Source of the DNA: an uncultured Formosa sp.
Lineage (GTDB): Bacteria > Bacteroidota > Bacteroidia > Flavobacteriales > Flavobacteriaceae
Direction: 5' to 3'
Assembly: GCF_947500765.1 (NCBI RefSeq)
Contig: NZ_CANMTH010000001.1
Span: forward strand, 620,001-684,000
Length of the DNA: 64,000 nucleotides
Part shown: in pieces, positions 28,539-38,424 of the stretch
How positions within the stretch are numbered: the first letter of the stretch is position 1
Layout of the letters: each line of letters begins with the position of its first letter
Program-made: the position numbers and the translations under genes
The notes under the pieces: model-generated
What the model was told of the DNA's origin: nothing
The model's input: only the letters and a program-made list of their open reading frames with translations
Database searches by the model: none

Positions 28539-29348
28539 ATGAGAACAATCCTACTCCCATTAATTTGTTTATTTTCATCCCTACTTACTTATGCAGAAAT
28601 TCCATTTAGCGAGAAAAAAGCGCTTGTAAATATATACTATGCAACCGCTGGTGAAAATTGGAATATTCCTTGGAATTTAGATGCACCCGTAGAAACGTGG
28701 TACGGTGTGACTATTAGTGATGATCATGTGGTTTCTCTTAACTTACATAATAATAATTTAATAGGAGAACTACCAGCTAGTATTAGTGATTTAGCATACT
28801 TAAAGACACTAAATTTGGCAGCAAATAAATTAGGAGGACCATTACCTAGATCAATTGGTGAATTAAGAGATCTTACTAGTTTAGAATTGTTTTTAAATGA
28901 ATTTGTTGGTTTTCTACCTGTTGAAATCGGAAATCTAGAACAGTTAGAATTCTTAAGTTTATATTACAATAAATTTAGAGGACCAATTCCTTCAACCTTT
29001 AAGAAGTTAGAAAAACTTGAAATTTTGCAATTGGGAAGAAATCATTTTTCAGGTTTTTTTCCTGTTCAATTATGTGAATTAAAAAACTTAGAGCATTTAA
29101 GTTTACATGATAATTTATTTGAAGGAGAATTACCTACCGAAATAGGTAACTTAACTAGTTTAGAAGAGTTAATTATTACCAATAATAAATTTACAGGGTA
29201 TTTACCATTATCTTTAAGCAAGCTAAAAAATCTTACAACATTAATGTTGAGTAAAAACAATTTTAATAAAGAATATGACAGCTTTACAGACCATATGCCA
29301 AAAGACTATTTGGCTATAGAATCTGGGACTGTGGTAACAGATTATTAA
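28539..29348 (+). CDS. Secreted leucine-rich-repeat protein, plant-type LRR
   Basis: 269 aa from ATG 28539, chosen because it begins a clean signal peptide (MRTILLPLICLFSSLLTYA). After an LRRNT-like cap (ALVNIYYATAGENWN ... TWYGVTI) there are about seven LRRs of about 24 residues with the plant-type consensus LxxLxxLxLxxNxLxGxLPxxIGxL. No C-terminal T9SS sorting domain, anchor or membrane span is visible, so it is probably periplasmic or exported by an unrecognised route. LRR modules bind proteins; no partner can be named. A terminator follows. Confidence 0.82.
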   Translation: MRTILLPLICLFSSLLTYAEIPFSEKKALVNIYYATAGENWNIPWNLDAPVETWYGVTISDDHVVSLNLHNNNLIGELPASISDLAYLKTLNLAANKLGGPLPRSIGELRDLTSLELFLNEFVGFLPVEIGNLEQLEFLSLYYNKFRGPIPSTFKKLEKLEILQLGRNHFSGFFPVQLCELKNLEHLSLHDNLFEGELPTEIGNLTSLEELIITNNKFTGYLPLSLSKLKNLTTLMLSKNNFNKEYDSFTDHMPKDYLAIESGTVVTDY

Positions 29349-29384
29349 TTTAATAGATTCAATATTATATCATTCATTTAAACC

Positions 29385-29417
29385 AAAAGCTTAGAATAAA
29401 CATTGTTCTAAGCTTTT
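29385..29417. terminator. Terminator after the LRR gene
   Basis: A 12-bp perfect stem (AAAAGCTTAGAA and complement, 29406-29417) with a 9-base loop, ending in TTTT. The 120 bases that follow to the tRNA promoter are AT-rich with no visible feature. Confidence 0.85.
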
Positions 29418-29537
29418 GTTATGTATAAATTGGTTGCTTTAACTGTTTTAAAGATAAAAGATAAAATTTATTTATCGATATAAATGAATGATAGTCAAGT
29501 GTTTGAAAAATAATTTAAATTTTTATTTCAAAAATAC

Positions 29538-29567
29538 TTGTTATATCGAAAAAGGGTCGTATATTTG
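29538..29567 (+). promoter_or_regulatory. Promoter of the initiator tRNA
   Basis: TTG (29538-29540), exactly 19 bases, then TATATTTG (29560-29567): a full match to the Bacteroidetes TTG-N19-TAnnTTTG promoter. The predicted 5' leader before the tRNA is about 65-70 bases. Confidence 0.88.
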
Positions 29568-29639
29568 CAGTCCGAAACAACAAGGTCGGTAGTTATGAAC
29601 TGAGAGTTAAAAGCTAAGTTTTTTGTTTTGAAATTATAT

Positions 29640-29712
<73 letters not shown>

Positions 29713-29720
29713 CTAGAGTT

Positions 29721-29750
29721 AAAAGGCTTCACAAAAATGTGAAGCCTTTT
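29721..29750 (+). terminator. Terminator of the initiator tRNA gene
   Basis: A 12-bp stem (AAAAGGCTTCAC / GTGAAGCCTTTT) with a 6-base loop and following T's begins 8 bases after the tRNA. Confidence 0.9.
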
Positions 29751-30098
29751 TAATTTTATATAATCACCATAAGTGACGCAAATGTTTTATCCGTCTTCTT
29801 ATTTGTTTTAATGTTATTTAAAGCTAAAACTTATGGTATTTAGGTTTTACTTTATAGATGGTAGAATAACTGTTCTAATCGGTCCTTTTCTTATTTATAA
29901 CAAAAGGATTATAGACAATCTCAAGGCTTCAATTTTTATTTTACGTGTCTGTGTATTCTCGAGTTAAAAGGAAAGTGATCAAATTTGATTTCAATGACAG
30001 ATTAGAGGTTAAGTTTGCTCTATATTCAATTTCAATAAGAAGTTTGGTTTTATTAAAAATATTAACAAATTGAATTTTTCCCTAAAAAGGCAGTCTAA
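29751..30098. other. Intergenic stretch without a convincing gene
   Basis: About 350 bases between the tRNA terminator and the stop of the Lrp-type gene. The longest plus-strand ATG frame is 44 codons (29833-29967) with no recognisable motif, followed by a short open stretch in another frame. I see no RNA gene or repeat here. Possibly decayed sequence. Confidence 0.5.
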
Positions 30099-30560
30099 CT
30101 ATATGCTAAATTCAGAAGTTTGTTTAATATCTTTTAGAACAAATGTACTGTTTAAGACACCTATGTTTTCAATCTTAGATAGTTTGTATTTTACAAAATT
30201 ATGATAATCTTCTAAGCTTATTGTGTTTATTTTTAAGATGAAATCCACTTGGCCCGCCATATGATAACATTCCTGAACTTCATCAAGATCTTGAATTTGT
30301 TCTTCGAATTTCTCTATAAAGGCTTCGTTATGATAGCGCATAGATACTTGGCAAATGGTTGTTACAGATCTATTAATTAGTTTTTTGTCTAAAATGGCAA
30401 CATATTTTTTTATAATGCCCTGCTTTTCTAATCTTCGAATACGCTCGTACACAGGAGAAGCTGTAAGGTTTAACCTTATGGCTATTTCTTTTGCTGTTTT
30501 TTTTGAATCTTTTTGTAAAATTTTTAAAATCGTTTTATCAATATTGTCTAACTGCATCAT
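30099..30560 (-). CDS. Lrp/AsnC family transcriptional regulator
   Basis: 153 aa with an N-terminal winged HTH (DNIDKTILKILQKDSKKTAKEIA ... PVYERIRRLEKQGIIKKY) and a C-terminal RAM domain for ligand binding and oligomerisation (AGQVDFILKINTISLEDYHNFV). Two ATGs are adjacent at the start. It is divergent from tdh-kbl, with a 7-bp inverted repeat between them, so it probably responds to an amino acid and controls threonine degradation and itself. That regulatory role is inferred from position. Confidence 0.92.
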   Translation of the reverse strand: MMQLDNIDKTILKILQKDSKKTAKEIAIRLNLTASPVYERIRRLEKQGIIKKYVAILDKKLINRSVTTICQVSMRYHNEAFIEKFEEQIQDLDEVQECYHMAGQVDFILKINTISLEDYHNFVKYKLSKIENIGVLNSTFVLKDIKQTSEFSI

Positions 30561-30588
30561 AAATTAAAATAATAATTACTCTATAAGT

Positions 30589-30607
30589 TAACTATTGTAT
30601 ATAGTTA
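30589..30607. promoter_or_regulatory. Candidate Lrp-type operator
   Basis: TAACTAT-N5-ATAGTTA, a perfect 7-bp dyad of 19 bases total, 29 bases upstream of the regulator's start and about 85 bases before the tdh -7 box. AT-rich dyads of this size suit Lrp-family proteins. Confidence 0.45.
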
Positions 30608-30691
30608 TAAGTAAAAATAACTTTAAAAATGTAAAACACAGTAAATATTACTTAATTATTGTGTTTATTTCTATTTAAAAATCATAAAACA

Positions 30692-30699
30692 TAGTTTTG
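30692..30699 (+). promoter_or_regulatory. Candidate -7 box for tdh-kbl
   Basis: TAGTTTTG, an exact TAnnTTTG match 36 bases before the tdh ATG. No exact TTG at -33 is seen. Confidence 0.5.
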
Positions 30700-30735
30700 T
30701 AAGTGTATTGTGCTAAAACTTATAAAAACATTAAT

Positions 30736-31689
30736 ATGGATACAGTTATTTTAGTTATCGGAGCAAATGGTCAATTAGGTTCTGTTTTAGTGAAGAGTCT
30801 GCAAGATAAATTTGGAATTAATAATGTTATTGCCTCAGATTTAAGAACTAAAGAAGGATTTAATGGTTTGTTCGAAATTATAGATGCAACCCAGTTTGAT
30901 CGTATTCAGGAAATTGTAAAGACATATAAAATTACTCAAATTTATCACCTAGCGGCAATATTGTCTGCAAAAGGAGAAGAAAATCCATTACAAACTTGGG
31001 ATATTAATATGAAAACGATGTTTAATGTTTTTGAAGTATCAAGACTTAATAATATTGAAAAAGTTTTTTATCCGAGTTCTATAGCTGTTTTTGGAGATGG
31101 AGCAGATAAAGATTTAACTCCGAACGATGCGTATTTAGATCCTGCAACGGTGTATGGTATAAGTAAGGCGTCTGGAGAAAATTGGTCACAATATTATTTT
31201 TTAAGATATGGATTAGATATACGTTCTATTCGTTATCCTGGTGTTATAGGATACCAATCCTTACCCGGCGGAGGAACTACAGATTACGCTGTTGATATTT
31301 ACCATAAAGCCGTTTTAGGAGAATCTTTCAATTGCTTTTTAAGCGAAGATACAACATTGCCTATGATTTATATGGACGATGTTATTCGAGCAACTTTAGA
31401 GCTAATGGATGCTCCAAAAGAAAGCATAAAAACGCGTACATCTTATAACCTAACAGGCGTAAGTTTTTCTCCAGCAGAAATTACTTCCGAAATACAAAAT
31501 ATTTACCCAGATTTTAAGGTGAGCTATAAGCCCGATTTTAGACAAAAAATTGCAAATAAATGGCCGAAATCTATAGACGATTCTGCTGCTAGAGAAGAAT
31601 GGGGGTGGCAACCTAAATTTAATTTAAAAGCGATGACGGAAACCATGATTAAGGAATTGAAAGCTTATTATATAACCGATTTGGTATAG
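30736..31689 (+). CDS. tdh: L-threonine 3-dehydrogenase, extended-SDR type
   Basis: NAD-dependent oxidation of L-threonine to 2-amino-3-ketobutyrate in the cytoplasm. I start at ATG 30736 (MDTVILVIGANGQLG, 317 aa), which places the GxxGxxG motif (about residues 9-15) as expected; an upstream non-ATG frame of 11 codons is discarded. SDR catalytic residues appear in YGISKASGE, with SSIAVFG upstream. This is the epimerase-like TDH typical of Bacteroidetes, not the zinc-dependent E. coli type. kbl follows 36 bases downstream, completing the pathway. Confidence 0.9.
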   Translation: MDTVILVIGANGQLGSVLVKSLQDKFGINNVIASDLRTKEGFNGLFEIIDATQFDRIQEIVKTYKITQIYHLAAILSAKGEENPLQTWDINMKTMFNVFEVSRLNNIEKVFYPSSIAVFGDGADKDLTPNDAYLDPATVYGISKASGENWSQYYFLRYGLDIRSIRYPGVIGYQSLPGGGTTDYAVDIYHKAVLGESFNCFLSEDTTLPMIYMDDVIRATLELMDAPKESIKTRTSYNLTGVSFSPAEITSEIQNIYPDFKVSYKPDFRQKIANKWPKSIDDSAAREEWGWQPKFNLKAMTETMIKELKAYYITDLV

Positions 31690-31725
31690 AGATTAAAAAA
31701 GATTTAAATTTAAAAAAATAAGAAT

Positions 31726-32916
31726 ATGTATTCTAATATAAAAGTTGATTTAGAAAACGAATTACGCGAAATTAAGGCCGCTGGTTTATATAAAACAGAA
31801 CGTGTTATTACAACGCCACAAAGTGCAGAAATTTCTACAACACAAGCCTCAGAAGTTTTAAATTTTTGTGCAAATAATTATTTAGGATTGTCTGCACATC
31901 CAGATGTTATAAAAGCTGGAAAAGATGCTATAGATTCACATGGCTATGGTTTATCGTCTGTGCGTTTTATTTGCGGGACTCAAGATATTCATAAGACATT
32001 AGAACATAAAACAGCTTCCTTTTTGGGTATGGAAGATTGTATTTTGTACGCTGCAGCTTTCGATGCTAATGGCGGTATTTTTGAACCTTTACTAACAGCA
32101 GAAGATGCCATTATTTCTGATGCATTAAATCATGCTTCTATTATTGATGGTATTCGTTTATGTAAAGCTAAACGTTTTAGATATAATCATAATGATATGG
32201 CCGATTTGGAGGTGCAACTGCAAGAGGCCGAAGGATCAAGACGAAAGTTAATTGTAACCGATGGTTCGTTTTCTATGGATGGAACCATTGCTCAATTAGA
32301 TAAAATTTGTGATTTAGCCGATAAATATGATGCTTTAGTAATGATTGATGAATGTCATTCTACTGGTTTTATAGGAAAAACAGGACGAGGTACACACGAA
32401 CATCATAACGTAATGGATCGAGTAGATATTATTACAGGGACTTATGGAAAAGCTTTGGGTGGTGCTTCAGGAGGATTTACGGCTGCAAGAAAGGAAATTG
32501 TAGATATTTTACGTCAAAAATCAAGACCATATTTGTTTTCAAATACTGTAGCTCCATCTATTGTAGGAGCTTCAATTAAAGTTTTAGATATTTTAAATTC
32601 TTCTACACATTTACGTGATAAATTAGAAGAGAATACAATTTATTTTAGAAAAAAAATGACAGATGCAGGGTTCGATATCATACCAGGAGACCATCCTATT
32701 GTACCTGTTATGTTGGGAGAGGCGCCCTTAGCTCAAGATTTTGCAGCTAAGCTTTTAGATGAAGGTATCTATGTTATTGGTTTCTTTTATCCTGTAGTTC
32801 CTAAAGGAAAGGCGCGAATTCGTGTACAATTATCTGCTGGTCATAATCGTCATCATTTAGATAAAGCTATTAATGCATTTATTAAAGTAGGTAAAGTTTT
32901 AAATGTAATTTCTTAA
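31726..32916 (+). CDS. kbl: Glycine C-acetyltransferase (2-amino-3-ketobutyrate CoA ligase)
   Basis: PLP enzyme of the alpha-oxoamine synthase family that splits 2-amino-3-ketobutyrate with CoA into glycine and acetyl-CoA. It has 396 aa, full length. The PLP lysine lies in [14 protein letters not shown], with [16 protein letters not shown] before it and [12 protein letters not shown] near residue 50. The unstable tdh product argues for channelling between the two adjacent gene products. A large hairpin terminator lies about 55 bases downstream. Confidence 0.96.
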   Translation: MYSNIKVDLENELREIKAAGLYKTERVITTPQSAEISTTQASEVLNFCANNYLGLSAHPDVIKAGKDAIDSHGYGLSSVRFICGTQDIHKTLEHKTASFLGMEDCILYAAAFDANGGIFEPLLTAEDAIISDALNHASIIDGIRLCKAKRFRYNHNDMADLEVQLQEAEGSRRKLIVTDGSFSMDGTIAQLDKICDLADKYDALVMIDECHSTGFIGKTGRGTHEHHNVMDRVDIITGTYGKALGGASGGFTAARKEIVDILRQKSRPYLFSNTVAPSIVGASIKVLDILNSSTHLRDKLEENTIYFRKKMTDAGFDIIPGDHPIVPVMLGEAPLAQDFAAKLLDEGIYVIGFFYPVVPKGKARIRVQLSAGHNRHHLDKAINAFIKVGKVLNVIS

Positions 32917-32971
32917 TTTTAAAGCATAGTTTTTTTTACTTAAAATTTAGAAAGGTTCACTGAATCTTAAT

Positions 32972-33028
32972 AAAAAAGGGAGTTGAGTATACATCATGGT
33001 TAATGATTGTTACTTAGCTCCCTTTTTT
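32972..33028 (+). terminator. Large two-tier hairpin after kbl (left copy of a repeated element)
   Basis: An 18-bp outer stem with two G-U pairs (32972-32989 with 33011-33028) ends in a T7 run, so it should terminate kbl. Inside the loop is a second small dyad ATCAT-N5-ATGAT (32993-33007). The same plan, GGGAGTTG around ATCAT-N5-ATGAT, occurs at 45508-45549 beside the deaminase gene. Confidence 0.8.
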
Positions 33029-33084
33029 TAGATATTACTTTTTTAAATAATTAAGAATTTCCAAAAGCATACTAAGAGATATTT

Positions 33085-33281
33085 TTTTCAGGTATAAGTT
33101 TCTAATTTTTTAAATCCATTTGGCAAAAAATTTAAAAATAATAACTTGGGTTAATCCTCAATTTCAGGAATGTCTAATTCTCTATGATTAATCTAATGAT
33201 TTAAAGCCTCATTTTCGCTTGAGTACTATAAATAAGACATGATAAGTTTGCGAAGTATGTTTAATTCATCCTTACCTTTTT
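33085..33281 (-). pseudogene. Decayed remnant of an adenine/adenosine deaminase gene
   Basis: The plus-strand stretch 33211-33281 aligns without gaps to 46151-46221 inside the intact deaminase gene; I count 56 of 71 identical bases. On the minus strand it reads KGKDELN..LRKLIMSYL then a stop, against KGKDELNISYKLIMSYL in the intact protein, and continues SENEAL against SEEDAF. A second piece (about 33085-33150) reads LLFLNFLPNGFKK against LLQLAINGFEA near the C-terminus, with the roughly 130 codons between them mostly lost. Stops and a frameshift exclude function. The first segment is firm, the second weaker. Orientation matches the intact gene. Confidence 0.75.
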
Positions 33282-33382
33282 GTTTTTATAAAAACGAAGA
33301 ATATGTTGTTATAAAATGTATTGTTGAAATAATTGAATGTATAAATGACAATAAAAGTTCAATTAATTCTTAAAGGACTTTC

Positions 33383-33390
33383 TAATTTTG
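33383..33390 (+). promoter_or_regulatory. Candidate -7 box for the symporter-GH94 operon
   Basis: TAATTTTG, an exact TAnnTTTG match 16 bases before the ATG, implying a very short leader. No TTG at -33. Confidence 0.4.
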
Positions 33391-33406
33391 AAAAAACAAA
33401 AATCAC

Positions 33407-35014
33407 ATGTTGTTGAAAAATACCAAAATATCAATTTCAGAGAAAATAGGTTATGCCTTAGGTGATGGAGCCGCAAATATTGCATGGAGAGGTGTTGCTA
33501 CTTTTTTATTCATATTTTATACAGATGTATTTGGCTTGAGTCCTGTAACAGTAGGTGTACTATTTTTGGTGGCACGTTTTAGTGATGGAATTAGCGATGT
33601 TTTAATGGGGATTATTGGAGATAGAACCAAATCAAAACATGGTAAATTTCGTTCATGGATTTTATGGACAGCCATTCCGCTTGGCGTTATTTTGTCGTTA
33701 TTATTTACAACTCCCGATTTAAGCGATTCAGGAAAAATAGTATATGCATACACTACCTATATACTTTTTACATTAATATATACCGCCAATAATATTCCTT
33801 ACGGTGCTCTTATGGCTGTTATGACAGGCGATGATAAAGAGCGAACCTCTTTAGGATCTTATAGAATGGTTGGTGCCTTTGGCGGCGGTATGTTTGTACA
33901 GGGCGCGTTATTGTTTTTAGTTATTTATTTTGGAAATGTAAATCCGAATATTACACTCGAAAAATTAGAAGATAAGGCCTACCATGTTTCTGTTTCTGTT
34001 CCTCGTAGTGTAGAAAACGTAAATATTAAAACTGAACATGGTATTGCGATGTTCTCTTGGGCAGATGGCCCTCAAAAAAAGCAAGACTCTATAGCATCTA
34101 TTAAAAAAAGTTTTTCAGTCGAAGCTAATAAAAATTACGAATTTATTGTAACGGGAGAAAACGATTTAACAGCAGAATCTTTTTCAATTATAGATCAAAA
34201 ACGAGGGTATAGTAATTCTATATACTTCATGTCTGTATTCCTAACCTTGTTTATGTTTATCACCTTCTACACAACTAAAGAAAGAGTGCACCCTCCCAAG
34301 GCACAAGAAAATAATTTAAAACAAGATTTTAAAAATTTACTTAAAAATAAGCCATGGTTAATTTTATTAGGAGTTGGACTTCTATTTAATATTTATAATT
34401 CCATAAAACAAGGTATCGTCATTATCTATTTTTCACATTATTTAAATAATCAAATACTTGCGGCTTCATTTTTAATCGGACTCATGTTTGCATCTATTGC
34501 AGGAGCCATGATTACAGCGCCTTTGGGAAAACGATTCGGAAAAAAGAGTGTGTTTATAACGGCCTTACTGTTCTCGGGTGGCGTTAACGCTTTGCTGTTT
34601 TTTTGTGGACCAGGAGATATAGAAATTATTTTCTTTTTAGGAATGCTTTCCGAATTAGCTTCGGCCATTTTTGCAACACTATTTTTTGTTATGCTGGCAG
34701 ATGTTGCAGATTATTCTGAGTTTAAAAACACGAGACGCGCTACGGGACTTATATATTCGGCAGGATCATTTGCAACCAAATTTGGAGGCGGTATTGCTGG
34801 AGCTATTATTGGTTTTGTTCTAGGTGCTTTTAATTACAATGGGCAAGATGCTGTGTCTATTCAAGGCGCAATACCAGGTATTATTATGTTAATGAGTTGG
34901 ATTCCATTAGTCATCGCTTTAATCGCTGCTGGCCTAATGTTATTATATCCATTAACACAAGCTAAAATTAATGAGATCACTCTAGAATTACAGTCCAGAA
35001 GACTGAAGGAGTAA
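33407..35014 (+). CDS. GPH-family sugar:cation symporter (MFS, MelB-like) with a large periplasmic insert
   Basis: Inner-membrane transporter of the glycoside-pentoside-hexuronide family, 535 aa, with twelve predicted spans and the family segments [23 protein letters not shown] (about 60-82) and [12 protein letters not shown] (about 131-142). GPH proteins are usually near 450-500 aa. The excess lies between spans 5 and 6: residues about 177-268 form a hydrophilic, beta-like stretch that should face the periplasm. It is followed 25 bases later by GH94, so the likely cargo is cellobiose or short cellodextrins. First gene of the island. Confidence 0.88.
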   Translation: MLLKNTKISISEKIGYALGDGAANIAWRGVATFLFIFYTDVFGLSPVTVGVLFLVARFSDGISDVLMGIIGDRTKSKHGKFRSWILWTAIPLGVILSLLFTTPDLSDSGKIVYAYTTYILFTLIYTANNIPYGALMAVMTGDDKERTSLGSYRMVGAFGGGMFVQGALLFLVIYFGNVNPNITLEKLEDKAYHVSVSVPRSVENVNIKTEHGIAMFSWADGPQKKQDSIASIKKSFSVEANKNYEFIVTGENDLTAESFSIIDQKRGYSNSIYFMSVFLTLFMFITFYTTKERVHPPKAQENNLKQDFKNLLKNKPWLILLGVGLLFNIYNSIKQGIVIIYFSHYLNNQILAASFLIGLMFASIAGAMITAPLGKRFGKKSVFITALLFSGGVNALLFFCGPGDIEIIFFLGMLSELASAIFATLFFVMLADVADYSEFKNTRRATGLIYSAGSFATKFGGGIAGAIIGFVLGAFNYNGQDAVSIQGAIPGIIMLMSWIPLVIALIAAGLMLLYPLTQAKINEITLELQSRRLKE

Positions 35015-35039
35015 ACTATTAAAATTAAATTTTCACTAT

Positions 35040-37475
35040 ATGAAATACGGACATTTTGATGATGAAAACAGAGAATATGTAATTACAAATCCAAAAACAC
35101 CTTACCCGTGGATTAATTACCTTGGAAATGAAGATTTCTTCTCTTTAACATCAAACACTGCTGGTGGCTATACTTTTTATAAGGATGCCAAATTTAGAAG
35201 ATTAACACGTTATAGATATAATAATGTACCTATTGATGATGGTGGTAAATATTTTTATATTAAAGACGAAGATACAACCTGGTGCCCCGGGTGGAAACCC
35301 GTAAAAACCGAGTTAGATAGTTACGAATGCCGCCACGGTATGAGTTATACTAAATTTAAAAGTTCTAAGAATGGTGTTCAAGCAGAAGTGCTTCAATTTA
35401 TACCGCTTGGTTTTTGGGGAGAAATTCAAAAAGTAAGTATCAAAAACACGTCTTCTAAAGTAAAAAAGCTAAAATTATTCTCTTTCATAGAATGGTGCTT
35501 ATGGAATGCAGAAGATGATATGACGAACTTTCAACGTAATTTTAATACAGGTGAAGTAGAAATTGAAGATGCTGTAATTTACCATAAAACAGAGTTTAAA
35601 GAACGACGAAACCATTATGCATTTTATTCGGTTAATTCCCAAATTAATGGTTTTGATACCGATAGGGAATCGTTTCTAGGATTATACAATGGTTTTGATG
35701 CTCCTGATGTGGTTGCAGAAGGACAATCGAAAAATACTGAAGCGCACGGTTGGTCTCCAGTAGCCTCGCATTATATAGAAGTAGAACTTCAACCAGGAGA
35801 AGAGAAAGACTATATTTTCATGCTAGGTTATGTAGAGGTTGAAGACGATAACAAGTGGGAAAGCAAATCTGTAATCAATAAAAAGCCTGCAAAGGATATG
35901 ATTGCAAAATTTGATACGGTTGATAAAGTCACTACTGCCTTTAATGAATTAAGTGCGTATTGGGATAATTTATTAGGGAAAATTAATATTCAATCTGGAG
36001 AAGAAAAACTAGATAGAATGGTAAATATCTGGAACCAATACCAATGTATGGTAACCTTTAATATGTCGCGTTCGGCTTCATTCTTTGAATCTGGAATTGG
36101 TCGAGGTATGGGCTTTAGAGATTCCAATCAAGATTTAATTGGTTTTGTACATCAAATTCCTGAACGAGCCCGTGAACGCATAGTTGATATTGCTTCGACA
36201 CAATTTGAAGATGGTTCTTGTTATCATCAATATCAGCCTCTAACAAAAAAAGGAAATGCTATTTTAGGAGGAAATTTTAATGACGATCCGCTATGGCTAA
36301 TCCTTTCAACTACAGAGTATATTAAAGAAACAGGCGATTTTTCTTTGTTAGATGCCCTTGTGCCTTTTGATAATGATACTACAAGAGCAAAACCACATTT
36401 CGATCATTTAAAAGCCTCTTTTTATCATGTTGTTAATAATTTAGGACCACATAACTTACCGTTAATAGGACGAGCCGATTGGAATGATTGTTTGAATTTA
36501 AACTGTTTTTCTAAAGATCCTAATGAATCTTTTCAAACCACAGGAAACAAAAAAGATGGAAAAGCAGAAAGTTTAATGATAGCAGGCCTTTTTGTAGTCT
36601 ATGGAAAAGAATATGTAAAATTATGTCATCAAATAGGTAAAACTACAGAAGCTACTGAGGCACAAATTCATATAGACAATATGATTGAAGCTGTAAAAAA
36701 AGACGGCTGGGATGGCGATTGGTATTTACGTGCTTATGATTACTATGGAAATAAAGTAGGTACACATGAGAGTGAAGAAGGTAAAATTTTTATAGAATCT
36801 CAGGGTTGGTGTACCATGGCCGAAATTGGTAAGGAAGATGGCATGGTTGAAAAATCTTTAAATGCTGTAAAAAAACATTTAGATTCAGATTATGGAATTG
36901 TTTTAAACAGTCCTGCATTTTCAAAATATTATATTGAATATGGTGAAATATCGACTTACCCTAAAGGATATAAAGAAAACGGAGGGGTGTTTTGCCACAA
37001 TAACCCGTGGATTATGATTGGTGAAACCATGATTGGTCGTGGTGACGAAGCGTATGATTATTACTCTAAAATTGCGCCTAGTTTTTTAGAAGATATTTCT
37101 GAGTTACATAAAGTAGAACCTTATGTGTATTGCCAAATGATTGCTGGTAAGGAAGCTTTTAAACCAGGTGAAGCTAAAAACTCGTGGTTGTCTGGTACAG
37201 CATCATGGAATTTTTATGCCATTACGCAATATATCTTGGGGGTAAAACCAGATTATAATGGCCTTTCAATAAATCCATGTATTCCAAAAAAATGGAATGG
37301 TTTTAAAATGGAAAGAGCATTTAGAGGCGCTACTTATAATATTGAAGTAAAAAATCCAAATCATGTAAGTAAAGGCATCAAACAAATTTTAGTAAATGGT
37401 AATGTTATAAATACACCTATTGTCCCAATTCTAGAAGAAGGTAAAACCCATTTTGTAACAGTAGTTATGGGCTAA
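35040..37475 (+). CDS. GH94 cellobiose phosphorylase
   Basis: Cytoplasmic glycoside phosphorylase, 811 aa, no signal peptide. It cleaves cellobiose with inorganic phosphate to glucose-1-phosphate and glucose. The protein follows known cellobiose phosphorylases closely from the start ([18 protein letters not shown]) to the end. The GH94 signature [14 protein letters not shown] is at 478-491, with Asp483 of WND matching the general acid. Other family blocks are [18 protein letters not shown] and [11 protein letters not shown]. Chitobiose and laminaribiose phosphorylases are GH94 relatives, but the N-terminal match favours cellobiose. Confidence 0.92.
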   Translation: MKYGHFDDENREYVITNPKTPYPWINYLGNEDFFSLTSNTAGGYTFYKDAKFRRLTRYRYNNVPIDDGGKYFYIKDEDTTWCPGWKPVKTELDSYECRHGMSYTKFKSSKNGVQAEVLQFIPLGFWGEIQKVSIKNTSSKVKKLKLFSFIEWCLWNAEDDMTNFQRNFNTGEVEIEDAVIYHKTEFKERRNHYAFYSVNSQINGFDTDRESFLGLYNGFDAPDVVAEGQSKNTEAHGWSPVASHYIEVELQPGEEKDYIFMLGYVEVEDDNKWESKSVINKKPAKDMIAKFDTVDKVTTAFNELSAYWDNLLGKINIQSGEEKLDRMVNIWNQYQCMVTFNMSRSASFFESGIGRGMGFRDSNQDLIGFVHQIPERARERIVDIASTQFEDGSCYHQYQPLTKKGNAILGGNFNDDPLWLILSTTEYIKETGDFSLLDALVPFDNDTTRAKPHFDHLKASFYHVVNNLGPHNLPLIGRADWNDCLNLNCFSKDPNESFQTTGNKKDGKAESLMIAGLFVVYGKEYVKLCHQIGKTTEATEAQIHIDNMIEAVKKDGWDGDWYLRAYDYYGNKVGTHESEEGKIFIESQGWCTMAEIGKEDGMVEKSLNAVKKHLDSDYGIVLNSPAFSKYYIEYGEISTYPKGYKENGGVFCHNNPWIMIGETMIGRGDEAYDYYSKIAPSFLEDISELHKVEPYVYCQMIAGKEAFKPGEAKNSWLSGTASWNFYAITQYILGVKPDYNGLSINPCIPKKWNGFKMERAFRGATYNIEVKNPNHVSKGIKQILVNGNVINTPIVPILEEGKTHFVTVVMG

Positions 37476-37496
37476 AATTATTTGTTTATGTTATTT

Positions 37497-37527
37497 AAAA
37501 GCTTCAATACCATGTATTGAAGCTTTT
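37497..37527. terminator. Bidirectional terminator between GH94 and the AraC gene
   Basis: A 14-bp perfect stem (AAAAGCTTCAATAC and complement) with loop CAT, followed by a T run, sits between convergent genes. Confidence 0.92.
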
Positions 37528-37528
37528 T

Positions 37529-38401
37529 TTATAGAAGTCTTTTTGTTCCTATAAATTCATTTCTAAACTCTTTAGGTGTACATTTTTTTGCTTTTTTAAA
37601 CTGTCTATTAAAATTAGCAATATTATTAAATCCGCATTTAAAGCTAATTTCTCCAATACTTTGGTCTGTTTCTAAAAGCCATCTACTTGCAAAACTAATT
37701 CGAGTGTCATTTATATAAGAAATAAACGTTTTTCCAGTTCTCTTTTTTATAAATCTATTGAATGAAACTGGGCTCATATTTACCAATTCAGAGATTTCTG
37801 CTAACGTAATGGTTCTGCTAAAATTGTGTTGAATGTATTCGTAAACCTTTTTTATTTTATCGCTATTATGAAAATCAATATGTTCTGTACAAGAATTAGA
37901 AAGCAATCTTTGTCCTTCAGATTTAGCCAATTCATCTAGTATAGAAATAAACTCTAAGTAATATCTAATACCAATAATCTTTGGAAGTGTCATTAACCTT
38001 GGCATAATGTTCACTGTAGTTTCTCTTGAAAATAAGATACCATGTTTAGATCTATTAAACATGTCTTTTATGGGCTTAAAAATTTTACGAGATAATGTTT
38101 TTTCATTTAATAAATCATCATGAATGTGCATTGTGATTTCGTAAATTTCTTTGCATTTACATTCATGCAGCTCCCAACCGTGTACAATATTAGGGCCTAC
38201 GAGTACTAATTCTAAATCGTCAATGTTTTCTACACTATCTCCAATAATTCTTCTAACGCCCTTTCCTCTATAAATAAAATTTAGTTCGTATTCTGGATGA
38301 AAATGTATAGGGAAATCAAAATCGTCTTTTATTCTTTCTTCTACCAAAAAACTATCCTCAGGTATTAATCTTGTAATTTCTCTGTGCGCATTTTTAACCA
38401 T
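37529..38401 (-). CDS. AraC-family regulator of the glycan-utilisation island
   Basis: 290 aa, with an N-terminal cupin sensing domain (FHPEYELNFIYRGKG near 32-46) and a C-terminal double HTH of the AraC/XylS type (ITLAEISELVNMSPVSFNRFIKKRTGKTF and SIGEISFKCGFNNIANFNRQFKK). It is divergent from susC, with a tandem 21-bp repeat just upstream of its own start. It probably senses a sugar released from the imported glycan and activates susCD and possibly the symporter operon. The ligand is not predictable. Confidence 0.9.
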   Translation of the reverse strand: MVKNAHREITRLIPEDSFLVEERIKDDFDFPIHFHPEYELNFIYRGKGVRRIIGDSVENIDDLELVLVGPNIVHGWELHECKCKEIYEITMHIHDDLLNEKTLSRKIFKPIKDMFNRSKHGILFSRETTVNIMPRLMTLPKIIGIRYYLEFISILDELAKSEGQRLLSNSCTEHIDFHNSDKIKKVYEYIQHNFSRTITLAEISELVNMSPVSFNRFIKKRTGKTFISYINDTRISFASRWLLETDQSIGEISFKCGFNNIANFNRQFKKAKKCTPKEFRNEFIGTKRLL

Positions 38402-38424
38402 GTTGATTTATTTTTATTTTATGC

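Noticed and set aside
29833..29967. 44-codon ORF after the tRNA terminator
   Set aside because: No recognisable motif, no supporting promoter or terminator, and similar lengths occur by chance in AT-rich DNA.
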